DNA from: DATAOG01 sp963757395
Lineage (GTDB): Bacteria; Pseudomonadota; Alphaproteobacteria; Geminicoccales; Geminicoccaceae
Direction of reading: 5' to 3'
Assembly (NCBI GenBank): GCA_963757395.1
Contig: CAVWRK010000008.1
Location: forward strand, 1-64,000
DNA length: 64,000 nucleotides
Shown here: one piece after another, positions 63,849-64,000 of the stretch
How positions within the stretch are numbered: the stretch's first letter is position 1
Layout: every line of letters begins with the position of its first letter
Notes under the pieces: model-generated
The model's database searches: none
The model's input: only the letters and a program-made list of their open reading frames with translations
Told to the model about the DNA's origin: nothing
Translations under genes and position numbers: made by a program

Positions 63849-64000
63849 TCAGGTGATCGCAACCAGGCGGTCGCCTTCGATCCGGGCGAGCACGCCGGTC
63901 GCGATGTCGAACCGGAAGCCGGCCAGCACGAGCTGTCCGGCGGCGACTGCCGCCTCGATCCAGGGGAAGGTCGCGAGGTTGGCGAGCGACAGGCGCACGA
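63849..64000 (-). CDS. Carbonic anhydrase (beta class), C-terminal part, cut by window edge
   Basis: The last 49 codons read RLSLANLATFPWIEAAVAAG, QLVLAGFRFDIATGVLARIE and DRLVAIT to the stop at 63849. S-L-x-N-L-x-T-F-P-W-I and L-x-G-x-x-F-D-I are the closing helix and strand of beta-carbonic anhydrases. The zinc site lies outside the window. It is read in the same direction as creatinase, 83 bp upstream of it. Confidence 0.7.
   Translation of the reverse strand, partial: VRLSLANLATFPWIEAAVAAGQLVLAGFRFDIATGVLARIEGDRLVAIT

Overview
The window comes from a very GC-rich alphaproteobacterium. The markers are a roughly 1,600-residue NAD-specific glutamate dehydrogenase, a PmtA-like methyltransferase, an overlapping msbA / DUF374 acyltransferase / waaA / lpxK lipid A-Kdo run, an alphaproteobacterial RpoH sigma factor and a COQ6/UbiH hydroxylase. 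I cannot name the family or genus. Many genes show single-base frameshifts while their motifs stay perfectly conserved, even in housekeeping genes such as the glutamate dehydrogenase. Part of the apparent gene decay is therefore probably consensus indel error, and I flag this gene by gene.

Layout. (1) 1-2,300: frameshifted phage-type material, namely a hypothetical protein with an Ala/Pro-rich, AT-hook-like tail and a LamG-domain protein. (2) 2,300-23,900: an exopolysaccharide locus, almost all on the minus strand and read right to left. It encodes a Wzc-type co-polymerase/tyrosine kinase, an unusual sugar-phosphate transferase fused to a GT4 glycosyltransferase, a carbamoyltransferase, an FkbM methyltransferase, a Wzx flippase, a Wzy-like polymerase, several GT2 and GT4 glycosyltransferases and two more methyltransferases. 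An epimerase lies convergently at the left end. The first gene, wzc, is split by an IS630 element that is itself split by an IS110/IS1111-type element. All ends can be read, and removing them restores the reading frames. (3) 24,170-38,490: an insertion-sequence graveyard and the remnant of an integrative element. It holds fragments of IS1380, IS21, IS110 and IS256, complete IS1634-, IS3- and IS256-type copies, a truncated P-type ATPase, an iteron-like cluster of CCGAAC motifs, a chain of overlapping small ORFs, a broken Swt1-HEPN/DUF499 ATPase like that of Hma-type anti-phage systems, a prim-pol primase, an AlpA-like regulator and a truncated tyrosine recombinase. The recombinase sits beside a 3' tRNA-Gly(UCC) fragment that looks like an attachment site. 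(4) 38,550-64,000: chromosomal core genes for acyl-CoA metabolism, a DHDPS-like lyase, stress proteins, glutamate dehydrogenase, envelope lipid genes, RpoH, ubiquinone-type hydroxylase, creatinase and the end of a carbonic anhydrase.

The most unusual signal is a roughly 44-bp palindromic mini-element found three times. Two copies lie in frame (net 45 bp) inside unrelated transposase genes (IS1634 and IS256), and one lies in a phage-type gene. The stem arms differ between copies by compensatory changes. A distinct 51-bp palindrome interrupts istA, and a palindrome-bearing 30-bp tandem repeat lies in the IS3 transposase. This suggests one or more families of small palindromic insertions resembling, by analogy only, the rickettsial palindromic elements.

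Working together: the locus in region 2 looks like a Wzx/Wzy-dependent pathway for a carbamoylated and methylated polymer, probably disabled by the wzc insertion. Region 3 is consistent with a decayed phage-satellite-like element with defence cargo. Region 4 supplies lipid A export, acylation, Kdo transfer and 4'-phosphorylation as one translationally coupled unit.
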